Assembly (NCBI GenBank): GCA_036362985.1
Contig: JAYGXS010000004.1
Location: 41,077,907-41,141,906 of the forward strand
Length of the DNA: 64,000 nt
Reading direction: 5' to 3'
Source: Ligula intestinalis
Taxonomy: Eukaryota; Platyhelminthes; Cestoda; Diphyllobothriidea; Diphyllobothriidae
Each line of letters begins with the position of its first letter. The first letter of the stretch is position 1. Shown here piece after piece: positions 11,581 through 24,300 of this stretch. The translations under genes and the position numbers were made by a program. The notes under the pieces were generated by a model. The model was not told the DNA's origin. It saw nothing but the letters and a program-made list of their open reading frames with translations, and ran no database searches.

Positions 11581-13110
11581 ACCTTCGAGAATCCACATGT
11601 CTTTCTGAAGCCAGGGCCGCCAAGCCTGTATCGCATATTCCAGATGCGGCCGCAAGAACGTTCCATGTAGTTTTCTGAAGACATCGGTATTCAAGTCAAC
11701 GAACGTCCTTCGTATGGCGCCCATGACCGACAATGATCTCGCTGCGGCTTCGGATCTCTGTGCGGTGACACTTAGATCATCTTTAATAAGAACAACTAGG
11801 TCTCTTTGCACACTTACGGTTTTGAGTGGTTGGCCTCCCAAGATATAATGTCACGAGAGTGCAGTTCTGCGTCGGTTTGCTGATAGTACGTGCATTTCTT
11901 CACATTTTTGGGGTTGAAGTTCATAGACCAACTGTCGCTCCAACAGTGCAGTCGGTCTATATCCTCTTTTAATATTTGGAAGTCCCTTTCGTCTTTTATG
12001 TCCCTCCACAGTTTGAGATCATCAACAAAGAGTACTTTGTCAGATTTAATTTCTCGCACGATGTCATTTACGCAGATGATGAAAGGGAGTGGCCCAAGAA
12101 CTGACCCTTGTGGAACTCCACTTTTGACAGGTGCCCACTCTGAACAGTAGCCACTTGCAGTAACTTTTTGACTACGGTCTCCAAGGAAGTCTTTAATCCA
12201 GTTCAGGAGATTCCCTGTTATCCCAAAATCGGTCAGTTTTTGGATGATTCGCTGATGTGGAACTCTATCAAACGCCTTGGTGAAGTCAAAATAAATAACA
12301 TCTACTGGGTGTCCTTCATCCATGGATTTTGTCCAGTGTTCTAGCGTTGGAATAAGATTTGTAAGACAAGACCTCTTCTCATAGAAACCATGCTGGACTG
12401 AGCTGATTTGGTGGCGAAATAAATCGAGTGATAAAATCGATTTTTTGATTATCCTTTCCATCAGCTTACAGCAGATGCACGTCAAACTAACCGGTCGGTA
12501 GTTGGTGGGATGGAGCCGGGATCCCCCTTATGGATGGGTACGACATTTGCGAACTTCCATGATTCAGATAGTTTACCAGCTTCGAGCGATTTTCAAAAAA
12601 TTATACTGAGTGGTTCCGCTAATTCCTCAGATAGTTCGCGTAGAAGTACCCCTGGGATCTCATCCGGTCCAGGTGACTTGGTCGGATCCAACTTCTTTAA
12701 CTCTGTCAAAACTGTCTGCGGTGTAAATAATCGAGTGTTTATGATCGAGTTGTTGACGGCTTGTGACAAAGGGCGTGGCTGGAAAGATGGCTCCGTGTTA
12801 ACGACACATTGGAAGAATTCTGAAAAAAATTCAGATTTTTGAGGGCCACTACTTACAGTTTCGTCGTTTTTCTCTTTTAAAATTGCGAGATGGTCACGGT
12901 TTTTTGGAGAACTTTTGATGTAGGAGAAGAAGGCTCTGGGTTTTTGAATCGCCTCTTCCAGGAGTCGTAGTTCATATGAGGATCGTGTTGCTCCGATGAT
13001 TTTCTTGCAGAAATTGCGTTGTTGTCTAAACTCCTGGAGCTTGTTTTGATCCTTCGTCTGTTGAAATATCTTCCACAGCTTGTGTTTCTTACGGGTCTCC
13101 TTTTTTACCG
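11566..13110 (-). pseudogene. CR1-like LINE ORF2, reverse transcriptase part
   Basis: Reverse transcriptase motifs in order: KSPGPDEIPGVLLRELSEEL (near 12680), SWKFANVVPIHKGD, then VSLTCICCKLMERIIKKS (12485), VQHGFYEKRSCLTNL, VIYFDFTKAFDRVPH (motif A), KSGVPQGSVLGPLPFI (motif B), KVLFVDDLKLWRDIKDER (motif C as FVDD, both aspartates kept) and CWSDSWSMNFNPKNVKKC. After a frame change come VSVQRDLVVLIKDDLSV and FLRPHLEYAIQAWRPWLQKD. An N-terminal linker (KKETRKKHKLWKIFQQ) joins it to the endonuclease. It is among the better preserved RT domains in the window, but is broken by frameshifts near 12490 and 11830 and stops abruptly at the junction with another LINE tail. Confidence 0.85.
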
Positions 13111-14060
13111 CTTAGTTCAGCCATCTTTGTCTGTTGCCCGTCGAACATTTATTGAGAGGACAGTACAATTCGATCAAGTTTTTCATTCTTGATTCAAAGA
13201 TATTCCAACATTCATTGATACCCCCTCGGAATAAGTCAGTCCATCTTGTAGGCCCAATCGTCAACTTCATTGCCTCAAAGTTTCCCCGCCAGACATTTTG
13301 AAATGACTTGGAGCTTCTTTCATGGACAGCTACTAGCGTTGCTTCCCACATCAATGTCATATGATCAGAGGAACCTAGGGGTGGATTGACATTCATTTCA
13401 TCAACACTTTCCTCGCTTTTGGTTAAAAGTAGATCCAGACAACTAGATCTCTGACCTTCACGCATTCGAGTCGTGGTTCGTACATGTTGAAACAGGAATT
13501 CGTAAAGTGTCATGTCTAATAGCATTTGATCGAATCCTTGTCTAGCGCCCTTACTGATCATCAGATCCCAATTAATCGATGGAACATTGAAATGGCCTAC
13601 AATAATGCTGTCGTGTTTCCGACACTCCTCACGAAGTCGGGTGAGTAACAGCTAATCTTTTTCCGCAGGTTGATTTGGAGGCCTGTATACAACGGTAAAA
13701 GTCACATTTTCAGCTTTGGGTACCAATAAGTGACATCGCAGCATCTCCAGGTCATTGTCATTCGCACATTCATCTGTGAGAATAAAATCAACTGTACTAC
13801 TTATACACAGGGCAACCCCACCACATCTTCTTATTTTTCGGTCACGTCTTAGCACATGATAACCATCTATTCGAATTTCAGAGTCTTGCATAGCTTCGGT
13901 TAGCCACGTTTCAGTTAGTGAAATTACATCAGGACGTAGCTCGGCCACAAGTATTTCGAGTTCGTCAAGTTTATTAAATAAGCTTTGCACACTTCCATAA
14001 TAAAACTTGATTTTGTGGAGGTTTTCACTTTGGGTTAATTGACTGGCCGTGTGACTTTTG
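13111..14060 (-). pseudogene. CR1-like LINE ORF2, endonuclease part
   Basis: Endonuclease motifs: KIKFYYGSVQSLFNKLDELE, PDVISLTETWL, CGGVALCISS, FTVVYRPPNQP (to 13652), a stop, then IIVGHFNVPSINWDLM (GDFN decayed to GHFN), QRSSCLDLLLTKSE and NPPLGSSDHMTLMWEA (to 13340). The region then continues as the linker to the RT. Two stops (about 13650 and 13112) break an otherwise continuous frame. It belongs to the same element as the RT at 11566-13110. Confidence 0.85.
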
Positions 14061-14099
14061 TTAGGATGACGGGCGTACTCCACAGAAAGGGCCTTTGAC

Positions 14100-15320
14100 G
14101 TCTGACAATAACGCCATTGCGTATTTTCAGGCCCTTCTCTCCTTGTTCTTTCAAGATGGCTAAGTCCGCCTTTAAGGCCCTCCATTTCATCCTCTCCTTA
14201 ACCGTGTACTCCTGTTGAAAAAAACCATCTTGTGGTTGGGGATTCCTCCTGCCGTTCGCTCGGGCAGGAGACCTCTCTGAAGCTTACTCTTAAAAATTAG
14301 TTTTAACGGCCTGGGTTTCCTCCCTTGAGAATTGGAGTTGTCCTTACTATTTATTCGGAAATGCTTCAGTATCAAAATTTCATCCTCCTCACTAATTAAA
14401 TCCTTTAAGCACTCCCTTAAGGCCTTGGTGTCCTCGTCTATTCTATTCTTTGGACTACCATTAGTTTATTCATGGAGCCCATGTAGAAAAATGCACTGTG
14501 TACTATCCACCTCAACTGCGTCTCGAGGAATTTGTTGGATAGTTCGGCTGATTCCAGCAGGGGCCTCGGTGTTATGGCCATGAGGATTTGCAAGGCCAGA
14601 CAGTTCATTTATATGAGCGGTTGCTGTGCTGGGTACAACCTGCACTTTTGGTCCAGAAAATGAGCCTATAATTAGCGGGGATTTAAATTCGGAAAGTTCC
14701 TCATGGGTTGAAATCGGGCGCAGAATATCAGTCCCGCAAACAGTTAGAGATGTTTTTGTAGGATTTTGATCACAGTGGTCCTCGTCGCCGACAACTTGAC
14801 CATTAATGTTACTTGGGTAAGTTAAAAGGTTCAGATGCCTCAACGTTGACTCGTAGTCTAGCGGTAACGTCGTTCGCCTATTGGTCTGACGTGCAGGGTT
14901 TGATTTCCGGGCCATCTACATTTTCGTTGACTTTCGACTCTTTGACGAGGTCAACTTCCGCAAATGGTTCTGAAGGATTTTGTTTATGAAGCATGGAACC
15001 TTGACGATTTTCTTTACGTTTGTCTTGTCTCGGCATTCTGTCGTTTCCGACATCGTGCCATGCGTTAAAGTATGCAGATGTGTCTTAAGATTCTCTATCT
15101 CCTTTTTCAGGCTTACCATGTTCTTCTGTATGACGGAAAAGGTAAGGAAAATTTCCGTGTATGTTAAAATTTCTTTGATGTAATTTGAGTCTATTGAACT
15201 CGGAGGACTTCTAGCCCTTTTAGCGGGGGGTGATTTCGTCGCATCAACCTTGCGATTTCTGCCCTCAAAATTATGGCTAGGGCTTTTAAACCAAATTAAA
15301 TCAACGATGCCAGTAAATTA
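14100..15320 (-). pseudogene. LINE ORF1-like region
   Basis: The open frame can be followed upstream from the start at 15119 to about 15318 without a stop. It shows a basic N-terminus (ATKSPPAKRARSPP) and a helical, coiled-coil-like stretch (SLKKEIENLKTHLHTL). Frames at 14915-14466 and 14375-14187 continue it, including LKHFRINSKDNSNS and PRPLKLIFKSKLQRGLLP, the same module as in the ORF1 copy at 866-1384. This is the upstream ORF of the element whose endonuclease and RT follow on the minus strand. It is broken by stops and frameshifts. Confidence 0.65.
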
Positions 15321-15479
15321 GAGGTTTTGGTTTCGAGGCCCTCTGGCGCCGAGACTTTTACAATCTGATCTATACATTTATTTTTGTCTCCCATAATAGA
15401 TCGCAGAGAGAGTAAACGATATTAAAGCTCTATGCAATATGAATAAAGCGTTCAACTGTATGAAAAGTTTATTGAAATG

Positions 15480-16500
15480 AGTCAGCCGTTTGAAGAAAGC
15501 TGGAATCCGGGAGAATTGTTGACAGAAGGAGATGTCACGGAGATGTTGCTCATTTTGACTAATGTCCTGCCGTGTCTTCTGAGGCTGGAGTTATTGCGAA
15601 AGCGAATCCAATTGCTAGCAACTAAAGTCTGCCAAAGTGCTAGGTGGACTGAAATCCCTAAAATAATATTTCCCACGGAGGACGAGAAATTCAAACCGCA
15701 ATTTGAAGCACGCGCAAATGGTGCTCAAACGGTAGCACCTTTCTGCGACTAGACCGTAGGCAGACGACTTGGCATTTGCTGAAATTCAGCTGCAGTAGCC
15801 ACTTTTCTCAGCAATTTTGCAAGCGATGCAAGTCGTTTTGTAAGATCTGTCTATCCTCCGAGCTTTCGGTTGAATTGCAAAGCTTTAGATCAACTGCAAA
15901 CATGACTTGCTTACAAATGAGCAAATCAAGGCAGTCGTTCACATATACCAGAAGCAGAATGGGACCCAGAACGCTTCCTTGTGGAATCCCACTGGAAACG
16001 GTTTTCCATTGTCTTTAAGTGTCTCCAATACAAAGTCGGCTAACCATTTGAGAAGATTTCTAGTCAAATCAATTTAATGCAGCTTTCATATTAGTCGTCT
16101 GCCTGGAACCTTGTCGAATGCCTTGCTGAAGTCAATGTAGATTTCATCGACCGAAAAATCCACTTCCAAAGACTTCTTTCAGCTCTCAGTGGATATTAGC
16201 AGATTAGTGGTACAAGATCGACCACTTCGGAATCCATGTAGCGCTGTGCTTAGCAAGTTGTTCTCCTCAATGTGTCTCAGTTGTTCCGCTTTGAATACTT
16301 TCTCCAGTAGTTTGCAATAAATGCTTGTCAGGCCAACTGGCCTTAAGCTACGAAGTGACGTTCGCTCTCCTTTGTATTAATAGGGCTTAGGTTGGTTGGC
16401 TTTCAGTCAGTAGGCAGAGCTCCCTTCTCCACCGAACTTTCGAAGATCTTGGAAAGTGGAGAGGCCAGTTGTTCTGCAAGCCCATTCAATAATTTCATTG
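15480..16500 (-). pseudogene. Third minus-strand LINE, reverse transcriptase part
   Basis: Read leftwards, the frame around 16000-15780 gives SSGIPQGSVLGPILLLVYVND (motif B region) and KQVMFAVDLKLC, where motif C should read FADD: one catalytic aspartate is replaced by valine. QILQNDLHRLQNC follows after the palm, then EKWLLQLNFSKCQVV. Weaker, stop-ridden matches to the fingers lie at 16480-16060. Sequence from 15760 down to 15480 is open (minus 15694-15482) but no longer clearly LINE. This copy is inactive. Confidence 0.75.
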
Positions 16501-17560
16501 ATAAGCCATCCGTGTTTGTTGCGAACGATACCATACTAATTGTATCCGCTGCTGCGATAATATGTCACTGTACATCCTCGTTAACAGGCAGCTCCTCGGA
16601 AAACAGATATGAAGAAGTTAGACAGGACGTTCGCCTTATATGAGTTATCGGTACACTTGTTTCCGTGTAAGCTATTCCGTTGACTAGTTCTGTCTCAAAG
16701 TCCAATCCTCCTTTCCATATGTGTTTTCGACATGTTTCCGCTGTTTTTTTAAATTTGGACAAGTGTTGGGGTTGTTGACGTCTGGCGTACGTTTCCCACA
16801 GTCTCCTTTCCTTCTTAAGGTTCCTTTTTATGATTGGTTTGACCTATTCCAGCCAGGATACATGCAAACTTTTCTTAAGTGGGCCAAAGTTTTCTACTAC
16901 ATGCTGAGTTAAGTTCCCAAAGAAGCACCAGGCGCCGTTCGGGTCGGGTACGTATGCAGGGCTCCAGCCAGTCTCATTAAGTAGTCCTTTCATTTTAGTG
17001 TAATTCCCTATCTATACATTCCTCTCACTTATTGCGTGAGAAACGGGTACCGAGAAATGGCTGTACTCCAAAATAAGAACGCAATGATCAATTCGGCCAA
17101 AAGGGGTATGAGTATTCAATCCAAGGATGCAGTTTTCATCTCTATTAATGGCAACATCCAGACACCTAGACTGTTGACCACTTCGGCACCGCGTGTCCAT
17201 CATGCCATGTTGGGTAAGAAATTCGCCACTTATCAAATGAAGCAGTTTCTGTTTCAATAATTTTTTCTGATCGCAAACTGTGCATAAATTCCCAATCAAT
17301 GGCTGGTGAGTTAAAATCCCAACTTAGAAAGACATTTTTGCTTCGACAGATTTGTTTTACCTCAGAAATGAGTGCATCATCTGCGTCCGTCCGTTATCCT
17401 GGGGCTCTGTCTACTAGAACACTATGGAGGTCAGGTTGGCTTGTTTCTCTCAGTTTACAACTAAATATTTCGCTGGCTGACACAGATGTTCGCATAAAAA
17501 TTAATGTCAACATCTACTTGTTGGCCCAGGCTAAACTTATTAGACAACAACCTTCCCTTA
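16500..17560 (-). pseudogene. Third minus-strand LINE, endonuclease and linker
   Basis: Endonuclease remnants: ADDALISEVKQICRSKNVFL and SWDFNSPAIDWEFM (17400-17290), then in the 17299-17012 frame QHGMMDTRCRSGQQSRCLDV, NRDENCILGLNTHTPFGRID (the SDH box has become RIDH). The linker fragment KTAETCRKHIWKGGLDFETE lies at 16762-16565. It is the 5' part of the element whose RT lies at 15480-16500. Confidence 0.7.
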
Positions 17561-17599
17561 AATCACATTTCTTATTCATGCTGTACCCAGAGACCATAC

Positions 17600-18277
17600 C
17601 GTAATTAATTTTCCCTCCGAAGTGAAAGCCTGTGATAGTATGAACGCTAATTATCCTGTTCTTCACGTTCTTTGATTTTCCGCTCTAACTGCACACAGCC
17701 AAGTGATGCAAAGCCCTTGTAGGTTAAAAAATTAAAATATGGTTGCAGAAAACGGCAATCTACTGTTCAATAAGCTAAATAATCTACCGTATTTTTCCCG
17801 ATATCTACCTCTTCTGAAAATGAGTATGTCAAAGGGTTTACATGTATGTAGTCTCCCGTAAGTAAATAATAACCTGAGGTACTGTACTTTTATAAGTACA
17901 CAGTAAATGTACGCATTTTTGAGGCTCAATTTAAACGACACTTGAACAAAATGTTAATGTTAGAAAAAAAGGAATAGTTAAATATCCTTCAACGTGATCT
18001 CGTAGATAACATGCTACCCTATAAGTTGTGAACATCAGTGCAATAGTACTGAGTTTTGCTGTCATCATCGATAGATTCTTTAGGAATGGTGCTCTGTTAT
18101 TTCGGTTATTTATGCTTCGTCGTGAACTTGTGGGTCCCGAATTTTCTGCCTTTGACATTCAGGAGCACTCTGCTCGTGTTAATTCGAACGCCTTATTTCC
18201 GCTAACTGCAGCGGTCTGTACGCTCTTACCTTGATTTTGTGATTCTGGGCATCGGCGTGTCTTGTGATTGCCTCGCC
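17600..18277. other. Region upstream of the TRIM-NHL gene
   Basis: No coding sequence recognised. It should contain the promoter and 5' UTR of the gene starting at 18278. I see no convincing TATA box or initiator that would fix the transcription start, and trans-splicing of the leader is possible in flatworms. Confidence 0.4.
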
Positions 18278-21200
18278 ATGCTAGAGCCCAGTAATAACTT
18301 GCCAATCTCTGAGAATGCAGCCTTTTCTGGTGATTTATCTAAGGACGAGGCCCTCGAGGGATCACCTGGCCTGCCAACTACTTGCGGCGTGTGCCAAAAT
18401 ACGCTCAAGAACCCCGTCATATTAAATTGTCTGCACATTTTTGATCGCGACTGTCTAATAAACTACGAAACTAATGACGGTCTTGCAGACTACATCAAGT
18501 GTCCGCGTTGCGAGAAAACATCCGGTGGACTGAAGAGTCTGGAGCCTTTTAATATTTCTGTTCTTGAGAAAAAAGAAGACTCCGATACTAATGAATCCGA
18601 AACTGTCATAAAATGTTCAACCTGCACCGAAGGTCGTGAAGCACAGTATAGATGTATACACTGTGCAGGTACCCTCTGTGATAGGTGTAGAGACATACAT
18701 AAGGTATCTTGTATTTTAATATTCGACCACCCATGTAGGTCATGAAACTTTTCTCCTTCCATGAAGTTCTTGACCTTACCGATAGCGAGAAGAAAAACAT
18801 AAAAGAACTTACAAAAACAATGCAAAACGCTAAGCCAGTGCCATGTACAGAACATGCGGGCGATGTATACTCTTTGTTCTGCATGCAATGTCACGTATGT
18901 CTTTCCAGGTTTCCAATTCAAAATCCTCACAGGTACCTATGTGCCGTGGATGCTATGAAGCCGATCACAAGGGTCATGTTAAATTAAGTTTGACGGCTGT
19001 ACCGAAGCACCTTGAATCTCTCTTGTCCGAGGGAATGCGCGAATGTCACGAAAAACAGGATACCTTCCGTGAAGTGACAGATACTTTACATTCTGCGTTA
19101 TCTGATCTAAGCGCCTCTCGCGACCACAACAAAAACCACATTGAGGAACTTTGCAACACATGGAAGGCCGCAGTCGATGCCGTTAAGGTACTTTCTCGCC
19201 TGATATAACCATTTTTTAGGAGGAATTCCTGCAGAAAAATCGCGAACTTCACGATGACCTCGAGATGAGGGTTTGGTCTCGCATTAACCAAATCAGGAAG
19301 ACCGTCGACCATATTGATTTTGTTTCGGAGTTTTGCTCTTCCTACTTGCAGAAGTGTTCTACGCTTCAAATGAGCAGGCTGGTTAAGGTCGTTCTAGGTT
19401 GTATTGAACAGTTGAAGTCGACAAATTTTCGTCCTGACATACCTTCGAAAATTTTGTTTAACGAGCCCCAGAATTCTATTAACGCCGTTATCCACAACAA
19501 TTTTGGATCATTTGACTTGCCAACCACAGAGGCAGCGCATCTCCTCTCTGACAGCTCCCCAGTTTCGGACCATACCGGGCGTCTTCTCAGGCTGAATACT
19601 TTCTCCGGAGAAGATCTGAGCGAGACTTTTAAGAATTTGGCGGTGAAGACGGGCCATTCTCATGATCCCTTCGCAAGTCAGCACCAATTACCGTTGGGCT
19701 TGTCAGACACTCATACAGGTCAAAACAAAGCCATAACCACAGGCCTCGTGTCGGAGAACGGGGATACGTCCGCCATCGTTCCACACCGTGCTGGCCCTAT
19801 AAGTTTGTCATCGAACGTTTCAGCTTGGGGAGATTTGCCAATGGGGACTTTCGACCAAGCCTTTAATTCACATGTAACGCAAATGAACCCCGTGTTTCTC
19901 AATCAGGGCCTTACCTTTGGTCCGGTTAGTCAGGATGGGCTACGCTCTCCGTCTATTTGTCCTCCTGGAATGGATCTGGACCCTAACAGTCTCTTATCGA
20001 GGTCCAAACTGCCTGTCAGTTACAATGCATCCCTTTACGAATACTCTCGTATACGATCAGCACGGTGCGCTAGTATGTCGTTATTGGCAAAGTGGGGCTC
20101 ACTTGGTTGCGAACTTGGGCGCCTTAACTCTCCCCATGGCTTCTGTCTTGGATTTGATGAAGAAATTGTTGTCGCGGACACTTATAACCATCGAATACAG
20201 GTTTATAGTATTTTTGGTCACTAGTTCTTTAGATTTTTAGTAAACTTGGAGACTTTATTTCGTTCTTTGGCGTCTCGGGACGCGTGGACGGACTGTTATG
20301 GTACCCAAGAAAAGTGGCCATTATACGACAAAGTCAACGCTACGTCGTTTGCGATCGTGGTAATGAACGGTCGCGCATGCAACTTTTCAGTCGTAGTGGT
20401 CATTTTGTTCGACGTATTCAAATAAAGTATATTGACATAGTTGCGGGCTTGGCCATCAACCAACATGGTATGTTCGTTTTTTTACGTGTCTAAATATTCC
20501 AGGTCACATAGTCGCCATCGACAGCGTGTCTCCTTCAGCCTTTGTTCTGTCAGAGGAAGGTGAACTCATAAGGTGGTTTGACTGCAGCAACTATATGAAG
20601 GAGCCGTCCGATGTTGCAATCCACGGCCGAGAGTACTACATTTGCGACTTTAAGGTAAGGTGAACGGGAAATCTATCACGGTTTTACTCAGTAGGTTCCA
20701 TCAACTTAGTATAGGTTCAATTAGATGAGTCTCAGTTGTTTACCTCACCAAATTAAGTATACTTGTTCAGACGGGGTTGTTTTCAGTGGCAGTCATTTAT
20801 ACGTTTACACTCCGGCTTAACAATGACGTTTTAGTTGTGGGATCGCTTTAGATATACTTAATCCAGCCCAACTTTGCAAAATTTATTCCCCACGGCACGA
20901 CTAACATCTAATAGTGCCTGTTAAGTTTCGTCTGCCTTTCAACCCTCTAAGCGTGTCAGCGTTTGGGCTGTTCTTTGTAACCACATCCCTGTTTGTCGAA
21001 TCTACTTATACGGGGTTTCATTGGTTAGGTTTACCGTCAAATGCATACCTCAGACTTAAAATCTTTGCATTTTAATTTCAGGCGCATTGTGTCATCGTGT
21101 TCCAAGAAGATGGTACTTACATTCGTCGTATCGGTGGCGAGACAATCACTGACTTCCCTAACGGTATAGACGTCAGTGACCACGGAGATGTGCTTGTTGG

Positions 21201-21390
21201 AGATTCTCATGGCAATCGGTTTCATATTGCCGTATTTAATAGGACCGGTGATCTTCTCAGTGAATTTGTCTGCAATCAGACCAAAGTCAGTAGGTCCTGC
21301 TGCCTAAAGATAACAACGGAAGGCTATGTCGTCACCTTGGCCCGAAGTTCGAACAATGTGCTAGTTTTGGATACGCTTTACATAAGCTAA
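18278..21390 (+). CDS. TRIM-NHL protein (RING, two B-boxes, coiled coil, NHL), Brat/TRIM2/3-like
   Basis: Proposed exons: 18278-18703, 18739-18894, 18933-19187, 19220-20200, 20233-20467, 20503-20654, 21082-21390. All introns are GT-AG and all joins keep the frame, giving 837 codons. Domains: RING at about 36-78 (C36, C39, C51, H53, C59, C75, C78; the ligand expected at 56 is Asp); B-box 1 at 113-150 (CSTC, CIHC, CDRC, H141, H150); B-box 2 at 178-209 (CTEH, CMQC, CRGC, H206, H209); coiled coil at about 215-330; Ser/Pro-rich linker at 340-560; NHL repeats from about 570 ([40 protein letters not shown]). I chose ATG 18278 (context gcctcgccATG) over in-frame GTG 18239. Family members repress mRNAs through NHL-RNA contacts, and RING forms are E3 ubiquitin ligases. 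The NHL most resembles the Brat/TRIM2/TRIM3 group. No filamin domain was seen, which argues against LIN-41. The function is inferred from the family. Confidence 0.85.
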
Positions 21391-24300
21391 CCGTTAGAAA
21401 GAGACTCTATCCTTTTATTTCATTTTTCAATCTTCCATTTTCAGGCGTGCAGTTCTTTTTTGCATGGCTTTCTTTTACCGAATATTTCTTTATTTTGCCG
21501 CAATGTATATCTTGTACTCGCATCGTATTCATCCCGCCTTTTGGGAGTTTTTGTGCATGCCACTTCACTAACGCACCGTTTTTGGTGTATGTGATACGTT
21601 TGGATATTGTCAGAACAGACGAAGGGAGTGTCTGGGCTGGATCTTCCTTCAGTCGATACGCGTCTTGTGTTCAGTCGAAGTACCACTGCGGTCCGGAGTG
21701 CGGATTTCATTTGTCCCCTCTTAGCCAGGCTGAGAAACTAGAGCCTGGGGTAGCATTTTCTTTTTGCCCACAAACGTTTTTCAGCAATATTTTTGAGATT
21801 CGCACTTGATTTTTAAAATTCTTGCCCTTATTGTACCGCGTATTGCCACTCGGCCTACTGAGTTCCTTTTTAGTCTTTAGTGTACTGTTTTTTTTGTTTA
21901 CGCCGTTTACCCCCTATTGAAGGCAACTTAAACTCTTTTCGTTGCCTTAGCGCGGTCCGGACAGAAAACTAAACAAAATCGTCTGAAGCAGTGCCTTCCG
22001 TAAAAATAACATGACAACGGTTTTGTTTTCCCAAGTTCCCGTTGTTCAGTTTCAAGACTTTTTAAAGTTGCTCAAAGTAGACAGATAAGCCCATTGCATT
22101 TTTGCGTAGTCCGTAAAGGCCGATTCCTCTTTAAAGGTAGCCTTCCGTCTTCAGTCTTTTCCTTGCCTTCCTTTTCGCCATTCCATCCCAAAGGCCATCT
22201 TTAGGTCATACGGTGACACCTTTTCATCCAATTTTACTCTGCCATGTAGTAAATGCAGTCAGATGGTTTCCACCGCTCTATTGCATACTGATTTATAGCA
22301 TTTCTTATTCTTATATTTACCAAATCGCTTTTTCCTTTTGGACTGTTAAACCAAAGAACCTCGCGTGTGTTATGGTTCTTCGAATCCCCCTGTTATGGCA
22401 ATATGATTCCATTTGGCCTTTTCTATTGCACTTCAAGAACTGCTTTTACTCTTTCTTTTTTTGCTTTTTGAAGTTTACATTTGCGATTGTATTCCTTACA
22501 TATATTCTTCGTTTATAATGAATTATTTTCGCGATTCTCCCCTTGTCTTCTTTGGTATATCTTCCGCCAGCAGAGACGTACCATGTTCTATTTTCAAGAC
22601 TGTCACTGTGTTTCCTAAGCCCTAAGGGGTCATGAGCACCGAACTCGCAGCCGTGTTCTTACGTTAATTCTTGTTTAAGGGCGAGGAGGGTGTTCATAAC
22701 TTTTAGCCTTGAGACAATAAATAACTATTATCATCCGAGCGATGCCTCGCTTTAGGCGACAATGTGACTAGTCCTTTCTTTCTTTCAGTTCGCACTTCAT
22801 TTCTATCCGTAAAAATGCGGCTTTATCGGTTGCCTAAGTAAAACGTTTAGGCTTCTTTGTCAAAGCATTATCCGTATGCGATATTTTAATGTGAGCCGTG
22901 TGATGAATAACTGCAAGATGTTCTGACCTCGGCTGGATTTAGAGTCAGCGTGCTGTACTAAGCAGTGTCAAAACGACTGCGGACGTATTTATGGCGTTGT
23001 ATTGCATTTACAGACTGTCGTGTATATGCTATCTGACGTGTTGTGGTGCAGCGCGGTATGCCATTGACTCTGTACCGGCAGTTAAGACGATCTTGTGTTG
23101 TCGAGTGAACTACTTGATGCATCTGCTCTGGGAATATCCTGCTGGTAATACTAATCTAGTGCATAGTTCCTTTCGTTGTCTAGTATTTCACTGGCTAGCA
23201 GAAGTGTTTCTCACCCCTCTTCAGGAGTATGGGGTGCGGGCATTTTTCTATCGTTGCCTGCTTGGTTGGGGTCAATAAGTTGAGTTTTCGTAAGTGGAGG
23301 TCGTAAGTTCTTAGTACGACGGTTGCCTCAGTCTAGGACATTTCTGGTTTGTGTGTATGCCTAGTAGCCCTTGTTGCTTAAAGTCCCGACCAGAATCCGA
23401 ATGAGTTGCAGTTAGAAGATGTAAAAAAGACGCGACCTCTAGCGGCTTGAGCCAGAGTAGCCGGGAGGGCTGCTCCACCAGCAAAAAATTGGATGAGAAG
23501 AAGGGAGATTTATCCGACATAGGGAGGTTGGTTTAACAAACCTTAGTCGCCGTGAGGCGGATGGAAGCGCGGCGAAGGCGAGTTTGCTGTGCTTCCATTT
23601 CTGGTCGGAGGCTCTGGTGTTGTGAGCGGAATCCGTAACGGTTATTTACCTGATTATTAAATGGAAGCTTCTATTGTATGCAAGCTAGTTAACTTACATT
23701 TATGTTTTGTAATGGATTGTAAAAATAAGTCCATGCATTCGGAAAACTTCTTGAGACGCAGTTGTACCACGAGTTCTGGTTCGTGCAGAGCTCTGATACC
23801 CAAGCTGTCATGTATATAAGAGGTGTCAATAGAAGCTTAGCTCAGGGCACATTCGGTGCACGCCAAGCTAGAGGTTAGTTTCCGTTTTACAACGGGCACC
23901 CGTTGGGCCTCTCACATGTCCATAGTAGAGTGGCTCTCGGCCGATCAAAGCTATTCAAATCGACCAATCAGTCTTGAGACTGATTCAGACAAGCCGTCGT
24001 TGAAGGCACTATGACGACTGCCACACTGCGTGCCCTCTAGTTGCCATATTCAAACTAATTCTCTAATCACTATATATGGAATATGATGCACTGTCTACCG
24101 ACTTCTAACTGCTCTTCCTACTCAGCATCGAGGCGAAAGGTTGTAATAGTTATTGGCAGATGATGGCTGAGAATTATGTCTTTAACTGTCCCAATTGCCT
24201 GTGCGTTGAGTGTCCATACTCATGGCTGGCCTGCTTCTGATGACGCGGAAATCTAACCGCGACTTCAGCCACCGATTAAGAAGTACATTACCTAGGCCTG

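Noticed and set aside
20201..20240. Stop codon at the end of the large TRIM-NHL exon as the true protein end
   Set aside because: The frame ends in the middle of an NHL repeat. Removing the 32-nt GT-AG intron 20201-20232 restores the repeat and the rest of the propeller.
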